Below, piece by piece: positions 14,460 to 25,208 of a DNA stretch of 64,000 nt. Under the pieces are notes generated by a model. The model saw only the letters and a program-made list of their open reading frames with translations, did no database searches and had not been told where the DNA came from. How positions within the stretch are numbered: position 1 is the first letter of the stretch; each line of letters begins with the position of its first letter. The position numbers and the translations under genes were made by a program. The stretch is from Apostichopus japonicus (Eukaryota > Echinodermata > Holothuroidea > Aspidochirotida > Stichopodidae): assembly GCF_037975245.1 (NCBI RefSeq), contig NC_092577.1, positions 35,084,898 to 35,148,897 of the forward strand. The letters are read 5' to 3'.

Positions 14460-14770
14460 ATGTTTGGTACAATGTGTAAAAGTTAAGACCTGACGTTTCG
14501 ATCCTAGCAGGATCTTCTTCAGAGGCTCAAGGACAAAATAAGTGACAAATACAAGCACAGAGTACAGACAGGTTAATGAGTATAGTGAATACGGGGAACA
14601 CAAAAGAGTAAGGTGAAAGAGGATTAGTAGACAAAGGTAGTGAGAGAACGAAGAAATTTACAGGGGGAGAGGAGAGGTACAGCAAATAAACTGCGGAGGG
14701 ACAAAGGGCGGATTCAAAGAAGGGGATAGGAATAAACTGCAGAAGGACAAAGACAGGGCTTCTTTAGGGT
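14460..14770 (+). repeat. Penelope-like element terminal region (copy 1)
   Basis: It contains the motif CTGACGTTTCGATCCTAGCA followed by AGGATCTTCTTCAGAGGC; GATCCT-AGC-AGGATC is a small hairpin. A purine-rich tract follows (cacagagtacagacagg, aggattagtagacaaagg, ggggagaggagaggtac). The same tract recurs in reverse at 15,046-15,380 and 20,480-20,720 and forward at about 32,090-32,340. Its position beside a GIY-YIG fragment suggests Penelope-like terminal sequence. That assignment is inference; the repetition is seen directly. Confidence 0.55.
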
Positions 14771-14867
14771 CGCCATTGTTGGAATCTCTTGCTATCCAGA
14801 GTCAAATTATGGAGCTGTGATTTCAAAGAATCGTAACCTTTACTTACACCGAGTGGAGCACTGGAAT

Positions 14868-15045
14868 AACACAGAGTCACTTCTAGGCGTTCCCACGGAC
14901 TCTGGTTTGCTTAAAGCATGCATAGGTAGAGCTAAAATGAAAATAGCAGATAAGATCTCTTGCAGAGTTTGCGGCATCCAGTATGTTGGTGAAACCAGAA
15001 CCACCCTCAAGAAGATATTCTATGGTTACAGATCAACAGTGGATT
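14868..15045 (+). pseudogene. Penelope-like element GIY-YIG endonuclease fragment
   Basis: In the frame of 14,817 the translation reads ...KMKIADKISCRVCGIQYV then GETRTTLKKIFYGYRSTV. This matches the CxxCGxQYVGET...LxxRFxxHRS pattern of the GIY-YIG endonuclease domain that ends Penelope-like reverse transcriptases. Only about 60 residues are recognisable. The expected RFYGHR core reads IFYGYR, with the conserved Arg replaced. The frame then runs into a C/T-rich tract matching the reverse complement of the purine-rich terminal repeat. No reverse transcriptase domain is nearby, so this is a dead 3' fragment. Confidence 0.7.
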
Positions 15046-15380
15046 TTGCTTTCCCCCCCCCCTCCTTTCCTTCTCCCCCTGGTTACCTCCATTCTCTTGG
15101 CTCTATTCCACCCTTTTTCTCCACACCTCCATGTCTTTGTCCTTCTGCAGTTTATTCCGTACCCTCTTCCCTAATACTTCCTTTGTCCCTCCACAATTTG
15201 TCTCCTGTACCTCTCCTCTTTCTGTGTAAATTTCTTCGTTCTATCCTTCCTTTGTCTAAAAATCCTCTTTCACCTAATTCTTTTGTGTTCTCCCTATTCT
15301 CATTAACCTGTATGTCCTTCAGCCACTGGAAGATCCTGTTAGGATCGAAACGTCAGGCCCTTAACTTTTACACATTGTAC
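15046..15380 (-). repeat. Penelope-like terminal region (copy 2, inverted)
   Basis: This pyrimidine-rich tract is the reverse complement of the 14,460-14,770 sequence. It ends with AGGATCGAAACGTCAGGCCC and a TTAACTTTTACACATTGTA stretch, the exact counterpart of TACAATGTGTAAAAGTTAA at about 14,470. The two copies face each other around the GIY-YIG fragment, as inverted terminal repeats would. Confidence 0.55.
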
Positions 15381-15417
15381 TTAACACATGCGCGTATCCA
15401 GGGGGGCGTTGGGGACG

Positions 15418-15539
15418 AAACGTGAAAAAACTTCCAGCCTCCACAGGGATTCGAACCCGGGCCTTCCGCTCTGTGCATATACGCACAGAGCGGAAGGCCC
15501 GGGTTCGAATCCCTGTGGAGGCTGAAAGTTTTTCACTGT
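15418..15539. repeat. Near-perfect ~60-bp-arm palindrome with tRNA B-box-like core
   Basis: Two arms of about 58 bp, nearly identical in reverse complement, flank a spacer of about 6 nt (ATATAC at 15,477-15,482). Each arm holds GGTTCGAATCCC (on opposite strands), resembling a pol III B-box/T-loop, next to GAGCGGAAGGCCCGG. I find no acceptor stem, D-arm or anticodon arm, so this is not a tRNA gene. It may be an inverted duplication of a tRNA-derived SINE end or a fold-back sequence. Confidence 0.8.
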
Positions 15540-15615
15540 TCTTGATTTTCCAACTCATTACGATTTTCATTTATATATATTCATTTGCCTTTGTAGTTTA
15601 CCTCCATTGCATTAA

Positions 15616-15626
15616 TATATATATAA

Positions 15627-15658
<32 letters not shown>

Positions 15659-15693
15659 ATACCGTATATATATATACCGTATATATATATACC

Positions 15694-15759
<66 letters not shown>

Positions 15760-15980
15760 AGACTAGTGGATATATATATATATTCGTCAGCAATACTTGG
15801 CAGTCGAATGAAAAGTACAAAATGACACATTTCCAATATATTTTCTAAAACTTACTCCTTTTTTGTCAATTATGAGCCATATCTTATTTCTCTGGTTTTC
15901 TCTAATAATATTTTCTTTTGGAGTAAACGTGGATTTTCGTTATATATATATATTTCGTTATATATATATACTATATATAC
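15616..15980. repeat. (TA)n-rich microsatellite with ATACCG interruptions
   Basis: Long AT dinucleotide runs at 15,616-15,755 are broken three times by ATACCGTATATA. Further short TA runs lie at 15,767-15,782 and 15,940-15,985. Translations through it are repeating Tyr-Ile artefacts. Confidence 0.95.
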
Positions 15981-16381
15981 TATATATACAACAATACTAT
16001 ATTAGAATATGATGACGCGTGTGTGTGTATGATCGCCTTAAACAATTGTAAAATTGTGCTATGAAACCAACTGTGGCTGGTCTTGAACTCGAACGAGTCG
16101 TCTGGGAACATGACACATTTCGATATTAGACCAAATGTATGTGCGAACTGAACTAGACATATGTCCTTCGATGCTACACTGCCATCCAGAGATAGAAGGT
16201 TATACAACCGCGAACTGAATGCTAATTGTTACCCCACCCTAGTACCGTAAGTCATACAATGAATCTAAAAATAAATTCCGCATGTGATTTGAGAATTGAG
16301 CACATTTCCTGTGAATATCATGTAGTGGATCCAAAGGCGTATCATTGCCGGGGCGGACGCACGCATCTCTTCCTGAGATTG

Positions 16382-16815
16382 TTCACATCTACATAACAAT
16401 TAAACATTTTGCCAAAAAATGTCCAATTGACGAGAAAAGATAAGTTGTCAATTAAACATTTTGCAGAAAATGTTTCAATTGCTCAGATGGAATGAAGTGA
16501 ACAATTAAACATTTTGCCCAAAAATGTCCAATTGACGAGATACGATAAGTTGTCAATTCAACATTTTGCAGAAAATGTTTCAATTGCTCAGATGGAATGA
16601 AGTGAACAATTAAACATTTTGCCCAAAAATGTCCAATTGACGAGATACGATAAGTTGTCAATTCAACATTTTGCAGAAAATGTTTCAATTGCTCAGTTGA
16701 AATGAAGTGAACAATTAAACATTTTGCCAAAAATGTCCAATTGGCGAGGTATGATAAGTTGTCAATTAAACATTTTGCAGAAAGTTGTTCAATTGCTCAG
16801 TTAAAGCAACTGAAC
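16382..16815. repeat. Minisatellite, ~105-bp unit, about 4 copies
   Basis: Units carry GATAAGTTGTCAATTMAAC, then ATTTTGCAGAAAATGTTTCA, ATTGCTCAGATGGAATGAAG, and AAACATTTTGCCMAAAATGT. Successive TACGATAAGT marks at 16,541 and 16,646 give the 105-bp period. Each unit is itself two diverged half-units sharing AACATTTTGC. The last copy has decayed. It is non-coding. Confidence 0.9.
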
Positions 16816-17243
16816 AATCCAACATTTTTCTGATTTTTGATAAGATTTTATCTTATTATCTAAACAATTTACTGAAAAAGGTCAACTTATGGGGCAAAGT
16901 TTTTCTAATGTCGATGGCACTTTTAAGCTTCCATAGATTAGCATTGAGCGTTTTCATACAGCCAATGTATATTCTGAACTTACTTGAAGCTAGCGGACAG
17001 GGTCAACCCACCCAATAGCAAAATTAATACATAAATTAACCGAATTGAAGCTGAACGTTGTACAGTAGTTCTAAAAGGCATTTTTTTGAGAGTATTCAAA
17101 ATCGTACGAAGTTTTGTATGGTGGAGTATAAGGTTCGCGAGATACAATTCCTCAATACGACAAGGAAAACGTGTTAAATATGACTGATTAAGGGTCAATT
17201 TTGACAGAAAAAATTAGGTCACTCACAAATTACAAGAATATGT

Positions 17244-17317
17244 GAAAATTAGAGTGCGACAGTCTGAAAAATGAGAGTGCGACAGTAGGAAATTCCGACT
17301 GTCGCACTCTAATTTTC
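17244..17317. repeat. Perfect 21-bp inverted repeat (hairpin, 32-nt loop)
   Basis: The arm at 17,244-17,264 (GAAAATTAGAGTGCGACAGT plus C) is exactly reverse-complementary to 17,297-17,317. The loop holds a third GAGTGCGACAGT. A fold-back element or a remnant of converging repeats is likelier than a conserved RNA gene. Confidence 0.7.
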
Positions 17318-17958
17318 CAACTATCGTCAGTTTTACCAAGATTGAGGGGTGAGACACCCACGGCCCTTCTAGCGACGTCCCTGCTTCGCCCGTAGTGCCA
17401 AGAACTTGGCAAATCCGGCAACACACCACTTCATCGATAAACAAAGTGATCGGGGTTGTGTTTTAGTGACAACAAGAGGTCGTTCACTGACCTACATGGA
17501 GTGTGCATGACCACTCCCGATTTTGCAATTTCCCAAGATCAGGCCCCGAAAAATCCCAAGACAATGTACTGTATGGATATCTAGCAATATCTAGCGATAT
17601 CTATAGGGATGAAAATCCCAAGATCTTCCATAAACTGAAGGCAAATAGAGAATCGAAGCCTTCAGTGTGTAATGAACTTAAAACCTTGCGTCTTTCGAAA
17701 TGAAAAGAATGTGGGGCATTGCCTATAAGCATATAAAAGTTATTTATTTCAGTCTCATTTCAATTATTCGAATTTGTAAATCAAACAGCAGATATCACAT
17801 CATATCAGTGAACATGAAAATGGCGTTCTAGAATGAACAGCCTCCAAACTGTGTATGTGTGTAGTGTTCGGTTTCGGAAATATATGGTATTTTTTCATTT
17901 CCTTCAACGAAGTTTTATAGTCGCCATTATAAGAGGTTTTAATATTTGTACACCAATA

Positions 17959-18706
17959 CATGGGCGCAGATCATGGCGGGACAGCGGGACGCGTCCCCAC
18001 CAACTTTTTCAGTGGTGGGGACATGATATACCATGTCCCCACCAATTTGTCTTGACCAAACGTTGCATTTCAAATTCCCCTGTATTGAACTTTGGCGTAT
18101 TTTGATCCAGCATTGTGCAAATGACATGCTATGAAAAACGAGAATGATTACTATTGACACTGTTAGGCGTGACTTCTCCGCTGAAGTATTAACACATTCA
18201 ATCATGTGAAACATACTCTATAAAAGAGACTGGTAAATTGTGGTCAGCAAAACGGACTGAGTGCGACCAAAACAATCGTTAACAACTCACACTGTGTGTT
18301 GCCAATTTGAACTACCTTCACGTTCAGTTCTAATTTTACTATATTTATCCACAGTTGTTAAATATAGGACGGATATCGCATTTGCGGCAGTCTATAATTA
18401 TTTTCTGGGAGACGACCCCAGACCCATCGTATACAAAAGTCTACTTGGATTATTTGTCCCTGATTTTTTTCCGCAGACGCCCATGTGCTTCCCAAACTAA
18501 ATTTATAGGCCACGAGATCTAAAACTAAAGTAGGTTTGGGAGCATCATTTGGGTCTGCAGGAACTGTTATTGCCGGCGATCTGAGAGGTATATTTGCCCA
18601 AAATTTTGTGTACGTTAAGCCTGAACCCATGGTCGCGCTCCGCTTAGAGAGTATCAGAGAACAGACATGCGTCCCCACCATTATCCAAGACTGATGTGCG
18701 CCCATG
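17959..18706. mobile_element. Non-autonomous hAT-like element, 748 bp
   Basis: The terminal inverted repeats are CATGGGCGCAGATCA at the left and TGATGTGCGCCCATG at the right, imperfect only near the inner end. The flanks CACCAATA (17,951-17,958) and GACCAATA (18,707-18,714) form an 8-bp target duplication with one mismatch. There is no transposase frame. An inner segment at about 18,565-18,655 (GCGATCTGAGAGG ... GCGCTCCGCTTAGAGAGTA) recurs in the elements at 19,174 and 49,084, so the three form one family. Confidence 0.85.
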
Positions 18707-18983
18707 GACCAATAAATTAACTGTGTCTAAATTTTCGAAATTTCCCTGACCAACATTCCTAAGCATACTTCCCTCTACTCGTGCAATTTTGACCGGTCTG
18801 TTAAGGGGTTTAAGGAGGTCTTTCTGTATTGATTGTCCATAGATGAAATTTTGTGCAACATTATGGGTATGTTTTGAAGTGAATTTATTTCACGAAAAGT
18901 GTGAATTTTCAAATTCTGAACGAATAATTGGCTAAAAACCTTGAAAAGTGGGGCTGACGGGTATTAGGGCTGCGACATAGAAT

Positions 18984-19173
18984 CATACAAATGACATTGA
19001 CGGAGATGTTTTGTGTACAGCTAAGAAGTTTGCTGATGACACCAAATTGTATTCTGAGGTCTCTTCTAAAAGCGATTCTGCGAAGTTTCAAACTAATTTG
19101 GATAAGTTTTTTCCTGTTCTCAGTGATGGCAAATGCTTTTTAATATTGATAAATGCAAGGTAATGCACATTGG
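18984..19173 (+). pseudogene. LINE reverse transcriptase fragment (FADD box), 5' part
   Basis: The translation gives NDIDGDVLCTAKKFADDTKL, then YSEVSSKSDSAKFQTNLDKF. This is the catalytic FADD (YADD-type) box of a CR1/Jockey-like non-LTR reverse transcriptase. A frameshift follows, after which LFNIDKCKVMHIG continues the typical downstream block. The reading stops where a hAT-like element interrupts it at 19,174, and the LINE sequence resumes at about 19,463. It is only a short, broken relic. Confidence 0.75.
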
Positions 19174-19462
19174 CAGGCGCGTAGCCAAGGGGCGGGGGGC
19201 GAAGGGGGCAGCCCCCCTTGAGCATATTTTTTTTTTTAAATTTAATGTTTTTATGATATCGCTAGTATTTTCAAAAGAGAAAATGCTAAGATGCAACTAA
19301 CAAGGCCTGGGAAGTGCCATTTCCAGCGATCTGGGAAGCATTTTCAGCCAAAATTGTCTTGTACGCTTCGCGCCAACCCATAGTGGCGCTACGCTTAGAT
19401 AGTTTGCAATGCCGAATCTACAGTTTCGCCCCTCCCTTGGCAAATTCCTGGCTACGCGCCTG
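19174..19462. mobile_element. Non-autonomous hAT-like element, 289 bp, inside a LINE
   Basis: The termini are CAGGCGCGTAGCCAAGG and CCTGGCTACGCGCCTG, with near 8-bp target duplications CACATTGG (19,166-19,173) and CACGTTGG (19,463-19,470). It sits within LINE reverse transcriptase coding sequence, so it inserted later. It carries G-rich tracts and the GCGCTACGCTTAGATAGT module shared with the elements at 17,959 and 49,084. No coding region is present. Confidence 0.87.
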
Positions 19463-19565
19463 CACGTTGGTTGTAGTAACCAAAAGTATACATACAATCT
19501 TAAAGGTGTGTAGTTACAAGAGGTCTTTCTTGAAAATGTAAGTTGGCCTGACGTTTCGATCCTAG

Positions 19566-20070
19566 CAGGGGCGTAGCGAGCGGGGGGTGTGGGGGGGTGT
19601 CACACCCCCCCCCAATAATTTGGTCGCTGTCGGCAAATTTTGGGTCTGTCGGCAAAAGGAGAAAAAGTGAAGAGAGCGGAAGGGGAAGAAAGAAGGAAAG
19701 CTGAATAGAGAAAAGGAGAACGGGAGCTTCTTCCGTGCCAAATTTGACTTAAAATATGCACCAGATTGCATCTAAGGACGTTTCAAAACTAAAAATTTTC
19801 CAAAGGGGAGGGGGACACCCCCTCCCCTTAGACACCTCCCCCATTTCTGTCACCACTTCCAGATCCGTCGGCAAATCAAATTTGACTTAAAATATACACC
19901 AGATGGCATCTAAGGACGTTTCAAAACTAACAAATTGCCAAAGGGGAGGGGACACCCCCTCCCCTTAGACCCCCTCCCCATTTCAGTCACCACTTCCAGA
20001 TCCGTCGGCAAATCAAATTCTCCACACTCCCCCCCCCCCCCCCAACAAAAAACCCTTCGCTACGCCCCTG
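19566..20070. mobile_element. Non-autonomous hAT-like element, 505 bp, inside a Penelope-like terminus
   Basis: The termini CAGGGGCGTAGCGA and TCGCTACGCCCCTG are perfectly inverted. Perfect 8-bp target duplications GATCCTAG lie at 19,558-19,565 and 20,071-20,078, within the Penelope-type motif ACGTTTCGATCCTAGCAGGA. The inside contains a tandem duplication of about 125-130 bp (about 19,745-19,870 and 19,878-20,000) with CATCTAAGGACGTTTCAAAA and a short GGGGAGGG-ACACCCCCTCCCC hairpin. There is no transposase. Confidence 0.92.
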
Positions 20071-20078
20071 GATCCTAG

Positions 20079-20935
20079 CAGGATCCTCTTCAGAGGCTCA
20101 AAAAAGAAGGAAAGGAAAGGAAAGGAAAGGAAAGGGAAAAAGATTCCTCTTAAACAAAGCAGTTCAAACAAACACAAAATTCTCCTCCCTTCAGACAGAC
20201 CCCAAGGCCAGCAGTTCCTGAAAAACCCAGCCTTGCCTACAGACGTTCACGCAACCTACCGGACCTTCATGTGCGTGCTGCTGTTCCAACCTTTACTTCT
20301 AACCCTACACCCATTCACCCGTGACCGTACTTCGAGATGCATCTGTAGTCACCACATTGTTGAACCCAATTCCACCACCACCTTTTGCTCCCCTTTCCAT
20401 CTCCCCCATGTTATCCCCATGTTTCCCCCTCCCATACCCCCCTATGTTACCTTCTCTCTTGACTCTCTTTCACCTTTTTTTCTCCACACCTCCCTGTCTT
20501 TGTCCATCTGCAGTTTATTCCATACCCTCTTCCTTTAATCCTCCCTTTGTCCCTCCACAGTTTATTTGCTGTACCTCTCCTCTCCCCCTGTAAATTTCTT
20601 CGTTCTCTCACTTCCTTTGTATATTAATCCTCTTTCACCTTACTCTTTTGTGTTCTCCCTACTCATTTACCTGTGTGTACTCTGTGCTTGTATTTGTCTC
20701 TTGTATATTTTGTCATCCAACCTCTTAGTTTTGACAAGTTGTACGAAGTGTGCAAATAGCGGTTTTCAAAAGTTTGACGTATTGATATATATTATAACGT
20801 GTGCAAGTCAATGCAATGTCCTTTCTACGCTTCCGTACTAAACAGAAATAATCCAGTTAGCATAGTTGGCGTAATATTCAGGAGTTGCTAAGAATGTTTT
20901 TCATAGAATTAGATTATCCGCCATGGAAAATAGGG
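20079..20935 (-). repeat. Penelope-like terminal region (copy 3) and right inverted flank
   Basis: CAGGATCCTCTTCAGAGGCT continues the motif interrupted by the element at 19,566, followed by a GGAAA run. The C/T-rich tract at 20,480-20,720 is the reverse complement of 14,530-14,770. From about 20,690 to 20,935 it is the reverse complement of the satellite flank at 13,990-14,260. Apparent frames rich in Pro, Leu and Ser are products of the pyrimidine tract, not genes. Confidence 0.7.
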
Positions 20936-22868
20936 ATTTCATATGTACCAGCTAGGTGTTCATGAAGTATGAGTACCATACCGTGGGGGCTTGGGACTGG
21001 GGGCCTTGAACTTTTGCAACGCCTCACGGAGCTAACACAAAGTCAATGGGAGCTGTTTCATTTTTTTTCTAAGTCCAAAACAGAATTGGCATAGTTGGCA
21101 TGTGTTTCGGGCCCAGTGCGCCATAGAAAAGAAGGATTTGACCCAAACTAAGTCCTGACCCAAATTTCGTATGTACCAGCTAGACGTCCATGAACTTTGA
21201 GTACCATACCGTGGGGGGCTTGGGACTGGGGGCCTTGAACTTTTGCAACGTCTCACGGAGCTAACACAAAGTCAATGGGAGCTGTTTCATTTTTTTTCTA
21301 AGTCCAAAACAGAATTGGCATAGTTGGCATGTGTTTCGGGCCCCGTGCGCCATGGAAAATAGGGATTTGACCCAAACTAAGTCCTGACCCAAATTTCGTA
21401 TGTATCAACTACACGTCCATGAAGTATGAGTACCATACCGTGGGGGGCTTGGGACTGGGGGCCTTGAACTTTTGCAACGCCTCACGGAGCTAACACAAAG
21501 TCAATGGGAGCTGTTTCATTTTTTTTCTAAGTCCAAAACAGAATTGGCATATTTGGCATGTGTTTCGGGCCCCGTGCGCCATGGAAATGAAGGATTTGAC
21601 CCAAACTAAGTCCTGACCCAAATTTCGTATGTATCAACTAGACGTCCATGAAGTATGAGTACCATACCGTGGGGGGCTTGGGACTGGGGGCCTTGAACTT
21701 TTGCAACGCCTCACGGAGCTAACACAAAGTCAATGGGAGCTGTTTCATTTTTTTTCTAAGTCCAAAACAGAATTGGCATAGTTGGCATGTGTTTCGGGCC
21801 CAGTGCGCCATAGAAAAGAAGGATTTGACCCAAACTAAGTCCTGACCCAAATTTCGTATGTACCAGCTAGACGTTCATGAAGTTTGAGTACCATACCGTG
21901 GGGGGCTTGGGACTGGGGGCCTTGAACTTTTGCAACGTCTCACGGAGCTAACACAAAGTCAATGGGAGCTGTTTCATTTTTTTTCTAAGTCCAAAACAGA
22001 ATTGGCATATTTGGCATGTGTTTCGGGCCCCGTGCGCCATGAAAAATAGGGATTTGACCCAAACTAAGTCCTGACCCAAATTTCGTATGTACCAGCTAGA
22101 CGTTCACGAAGTATGAGTACCATACCGTGGGGGGCTTGGGACTGGGGGCCTTGAACTTTTGCAACGCCTCACGGAGCTAACACAAAGTCAATGGGAGCTG
22201 TTTCATTTTTTTTTCTAAGTCCAAAACAGAATTGGCATATTTGGCATGTGTTTCGGGCCCCGTGCGCCATGAAAAATAGGGATTTGACCCAAACTAAGTC
22301 CTGACCCAAATTTCGTATGTACCAGCTAGACGTTCACGAAGTTTGAGTACCATACCGTGGGGGGCTTGGGACTGGGGGCCTTGAACTTTTGCAACGCCTC
22401 ACGGAGCTAACACAAAGTCAATGGGAGCTGTTTCATTTTTTTTCTAAGTCCAAAACAGAATTGGCATATTTGGCATGTGTTTCGGGCCCCGTGCGCCATG
22501 GAAAATAGGGATTTGACCCAAACTAAGTCCTGACCCAAATTTCGTATGTATCAACTACACGTCCATGAAGTATGAGTACCATACCGTGGGGGGCTTGGGA
22601 CTGGGGGCCTTGAACTTTTGCAACGCCTCACGGAGCTAACACAAAGTCAATGGGAGCTGTTTCATTTTTTTTCTAAGTCCAAAACAGAATTGGCATATTT
22701 GGCATGTGTTTCGGGCCCCGTGCGCCATGGAAAATAGGGATTTGACCCAAACTAAGTCCTGACCCAAATTTCGTATGTATCAACTACACGTCCATGAAGT
22801 ATGAGTACCATACCGTGGGGGGCTTGGGACTGGGGGCCTTGAACTTTTGCAACGCCTCACGAACATGG
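20930..22868 (-). repeat. Satellite array in inverted orientation, ~8.5 monomers
   Basis: The same ~229-bp monomer is present as its reverse complement: CCATACCGTGGGGGGCTTGG recurs about every 228-229 bp from 20,981 to 22,808. These copies differ from the main array at several positions, for example CAAAACAGAATTGG here against CAAAATTGGCAT-type spacing there, and are less homogeneous. The last monomer stops at about 22,860 at the junction with the Gypsy element. Confidence 0.95.
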
Positions 22869-22958
22869 TGTTGAATCAATATCACGAACTTCATTTTCTT
22901 TTGAGATCTCATTCCTGTGCAAAGTCAATGCGTACAGAGAACCTGAAAATATTTCTGT

Positions 22959-24478
22959 GTGTGTGCGCCGTGGTGCAACGTTGTGATTTTGGTCTCGTCA
23001 GGATTTAGCCACCTTGGTCACAGATTTAACCTGTGTAAGCGCTATAACCTCTTCTGGCATTTTCAGCCTCCAAAACCACTAAGTTTTGAGGGAAACACAG
23101 CAGAGAACTGGCGAAAGTGGCGTCAAAGGTTTGAGCTTTACATGGCAGCTACGGAGACTGACAAAAAAGACGAAAATCTGCAGTGCAGCGTGCTACTACA
23201 CCTCATTGGAGAAGACGCCTTGGAGGCATAGGCTATAACACTTTTACGTTTACTACAGATGATGATCGAAAAAAAATTGCAGTGTTGATTGCAAAGTTCA
23301 ACGAATACTGCACTCCACAGAAAAACCTTACTTATGAACGGCATAAATTTTTCACAAGATCACAACGCCCGTCTGAAACTTTTGATCAGTATCTAACAGA
23401 TCTTCGATCAAAGGCGAACACTTGCGAGTTCGGTACTTTACACGATAGTCTCATTAAAGACAGAATTGTATGCGGTATCCAGAGTGAGCCATTACGTGAA
23501 CGTATGTTACGTGATGCAAAACTGAACTTGACAAGTGCAGTAGACATGTGTAGGGCAGCGGAGACGAGCAAGATGCACCTAAAAACCATGAATTCAAGTG
23601 AACACATGGTTATGGTTGACAAAGTTAACACTAGTTACGGTGGAGCTCGTAGGAAGCAGTTCAGTTACAACAAACAGAGACAAGGTCAAAGTCGCAAAAC
23701 TGGTCTCAACAGTACGAATCGGCAGCACAGTGGGTCCAATCCTAACAGTAACATTAAAAGCTGTAGTAGCTGTGGTTTAGATCATCGCCGAGGTGACTGT
23801 CCAGCATGGGAAAAGCAGTGTCTAAAGTGTGGTAAAAGCAACCACTATGCCCGTGTATGTCGAAGTGCAAAGATAGACATGATACAGGCGCCAGCGATGA
23901 GGGCACAACAAGAGATTCCAGCTTCGAATGAAGAGAGGGATATTTTTATCGGTGCTCTGAACAATCACAATGTTGCAACAAGTGAACAATGGAATGTTAC
24001 ACTCAAGCTAGAGAATAAACCGGTGACACTCAAGGTTGATAAGGGAGCCGAGGCGAACGTCATCCCAAAATCTTTGTTTACGAGGATAACACGACAGCAC
24101 AAGGTCACAGTGACTTCTTCCAAAGTATCACTGAAAGCCTACAATGGTCAGAAGATACCCGTGGATGGCAAATGCACACTCAACTGTCAGTACAAGGACA
24201 AAAACACTAAACTAGAGTTTATAATTGCTGACGTTAATGCCCAACCCCTGTTAGGTGCAACAACTAGTGAATCCTTGGGGTTAATACAAAGGATTGCATC
24301 AGTAGAAAAGGAGCATGATGTAAGTTATGAAAGTTTATTGCTTGATACTCAAGAAATATTCACAGCTTTAGGTTGTATTCCAGGTGTACAGACTATGGAG
24401 GTAGAGGGTGATGCAAATTGCAAAACCAGTTATACACGCCCCTCGCAAGATACCCATTGCGTTGAGGGACAAGGTTAA
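22959..24478 (+). pseudogene. Gypsy gag and protease region, frameshifted
   Basis: A short first frame to 23,231 carries a gag N-terminal motif (FEGNTAENWRKWRQRFELYM). Translation breaks near 23,225-23,235 and continues in another frame to about 24,415. That second part has a CxxC...H...C double knuckle region (CSSCGLDHRRGDCPAW, then CLKCGKSNHYARVC), typical nucleic-acid-binding zinc knuckles. A retroviral-type protease follows, but the expected D-T/S-G-A active-site motif reads VDKGAEANVI, so the residue after Asp is Lys and catalysis should be impaired. The frame is lost again near 24,415 before RT. Confidence 0.88.
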
Positions 24479-25208
24479 ACAAGAGCTAGATAGGATGGTG
24501 ACCATTGATGTTATAATAAGTAAGGTAGATTATCCAACTTCATGGGTGAATTCGATGGTTGTAGTCCAAAAAACAAATGGTACCCTTCGTATTTGTTTAG
24601 ATCCAAGGGATTTGAATCAATATGTCAAAAGGTCACACTACCAACTTCCAACAGTTACAGAGATAACTGCTCAGTTGTCAGGTGCTAAATTTTTTAGTAT
24701 TCTTGATGCGAGTTCAGGGTTTTGGCAGGTTAGGCTTGATGAACCAAGTGCTGACCTTTGCACTTTCAACAGTCCGTTCGGTAGGTATAAATTCAAACGT
24801 CTACCGTTTGGCCTTAACAGTGCCCCTGAGGTTTTTCATCGCTTGGTGCATGAAATCTTTGAAGGGCTACAAGGAGTCACCACATACATAGATGATATTC
24901 TTGTGTGGGGGAATTCAAAGCAGGAGCATGATCTAAGGCTAATTGAGGTTTTGAATAGGGCAAAAGACAGGAAACTCACCTTGAATAAAGCCAAGTGTCA
25001 GTTTGGCCTCAGTAAGATTAAGTACTTAGGACATGTTTTGACTGCAGAAGGGGTGCAAATTGATGATGGCAAGATTGAGGCTGTTGTAAACATGCCTAAA
25101 CCACAGTGTAAGAAGGATGTAGAGAGATTTTTAGGTATGGTAACCTATATTGCAAAATTCATCCCCAACCTTTACTGTGGCCGCACCATTACGTCAGTTA
25201 TTGTGTAA
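24410..25208 (+). pseudogene. Gypsy reverse transcriptase domain
   Basis: This open frame has the ordered RT blocks: VIHAPRKIPIALRDKVKQEL, then VVVQKTNGTLRICLDPRDLN, FSILDASSGFWQVRLDE, LPFGLNSAPEVF and the catalytic YIDDILVW. KIKYLGHVLTAEGV and the RFLGMVTYIAKFIPNL connection follow. Catalytic Asp residues are intact, but the frame ends early at 25,208. The thumb and connection continue in another frame from about 25,175, so a small indel has split RT from RNase H. Confidence 0.93.

Noticed and set aside
15434-15525. A tRNA gene
   Set aside because: Only a B-box/T-loop-like core is present, in a palindrome; no acceptor, D or anticodon arms can be formed.
15616-15836. Tyr-Ile repeat proteins over the TA run
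   Set aside because: Translations of a dinucleotide microsatellite.
20233-20841. Pro/Leu/Ser-rich frames
   Set aside because: They are translations of the pyrimidine-rich Penelope-like tract, which also appears elsewhere in other orientations without keeping the frame.
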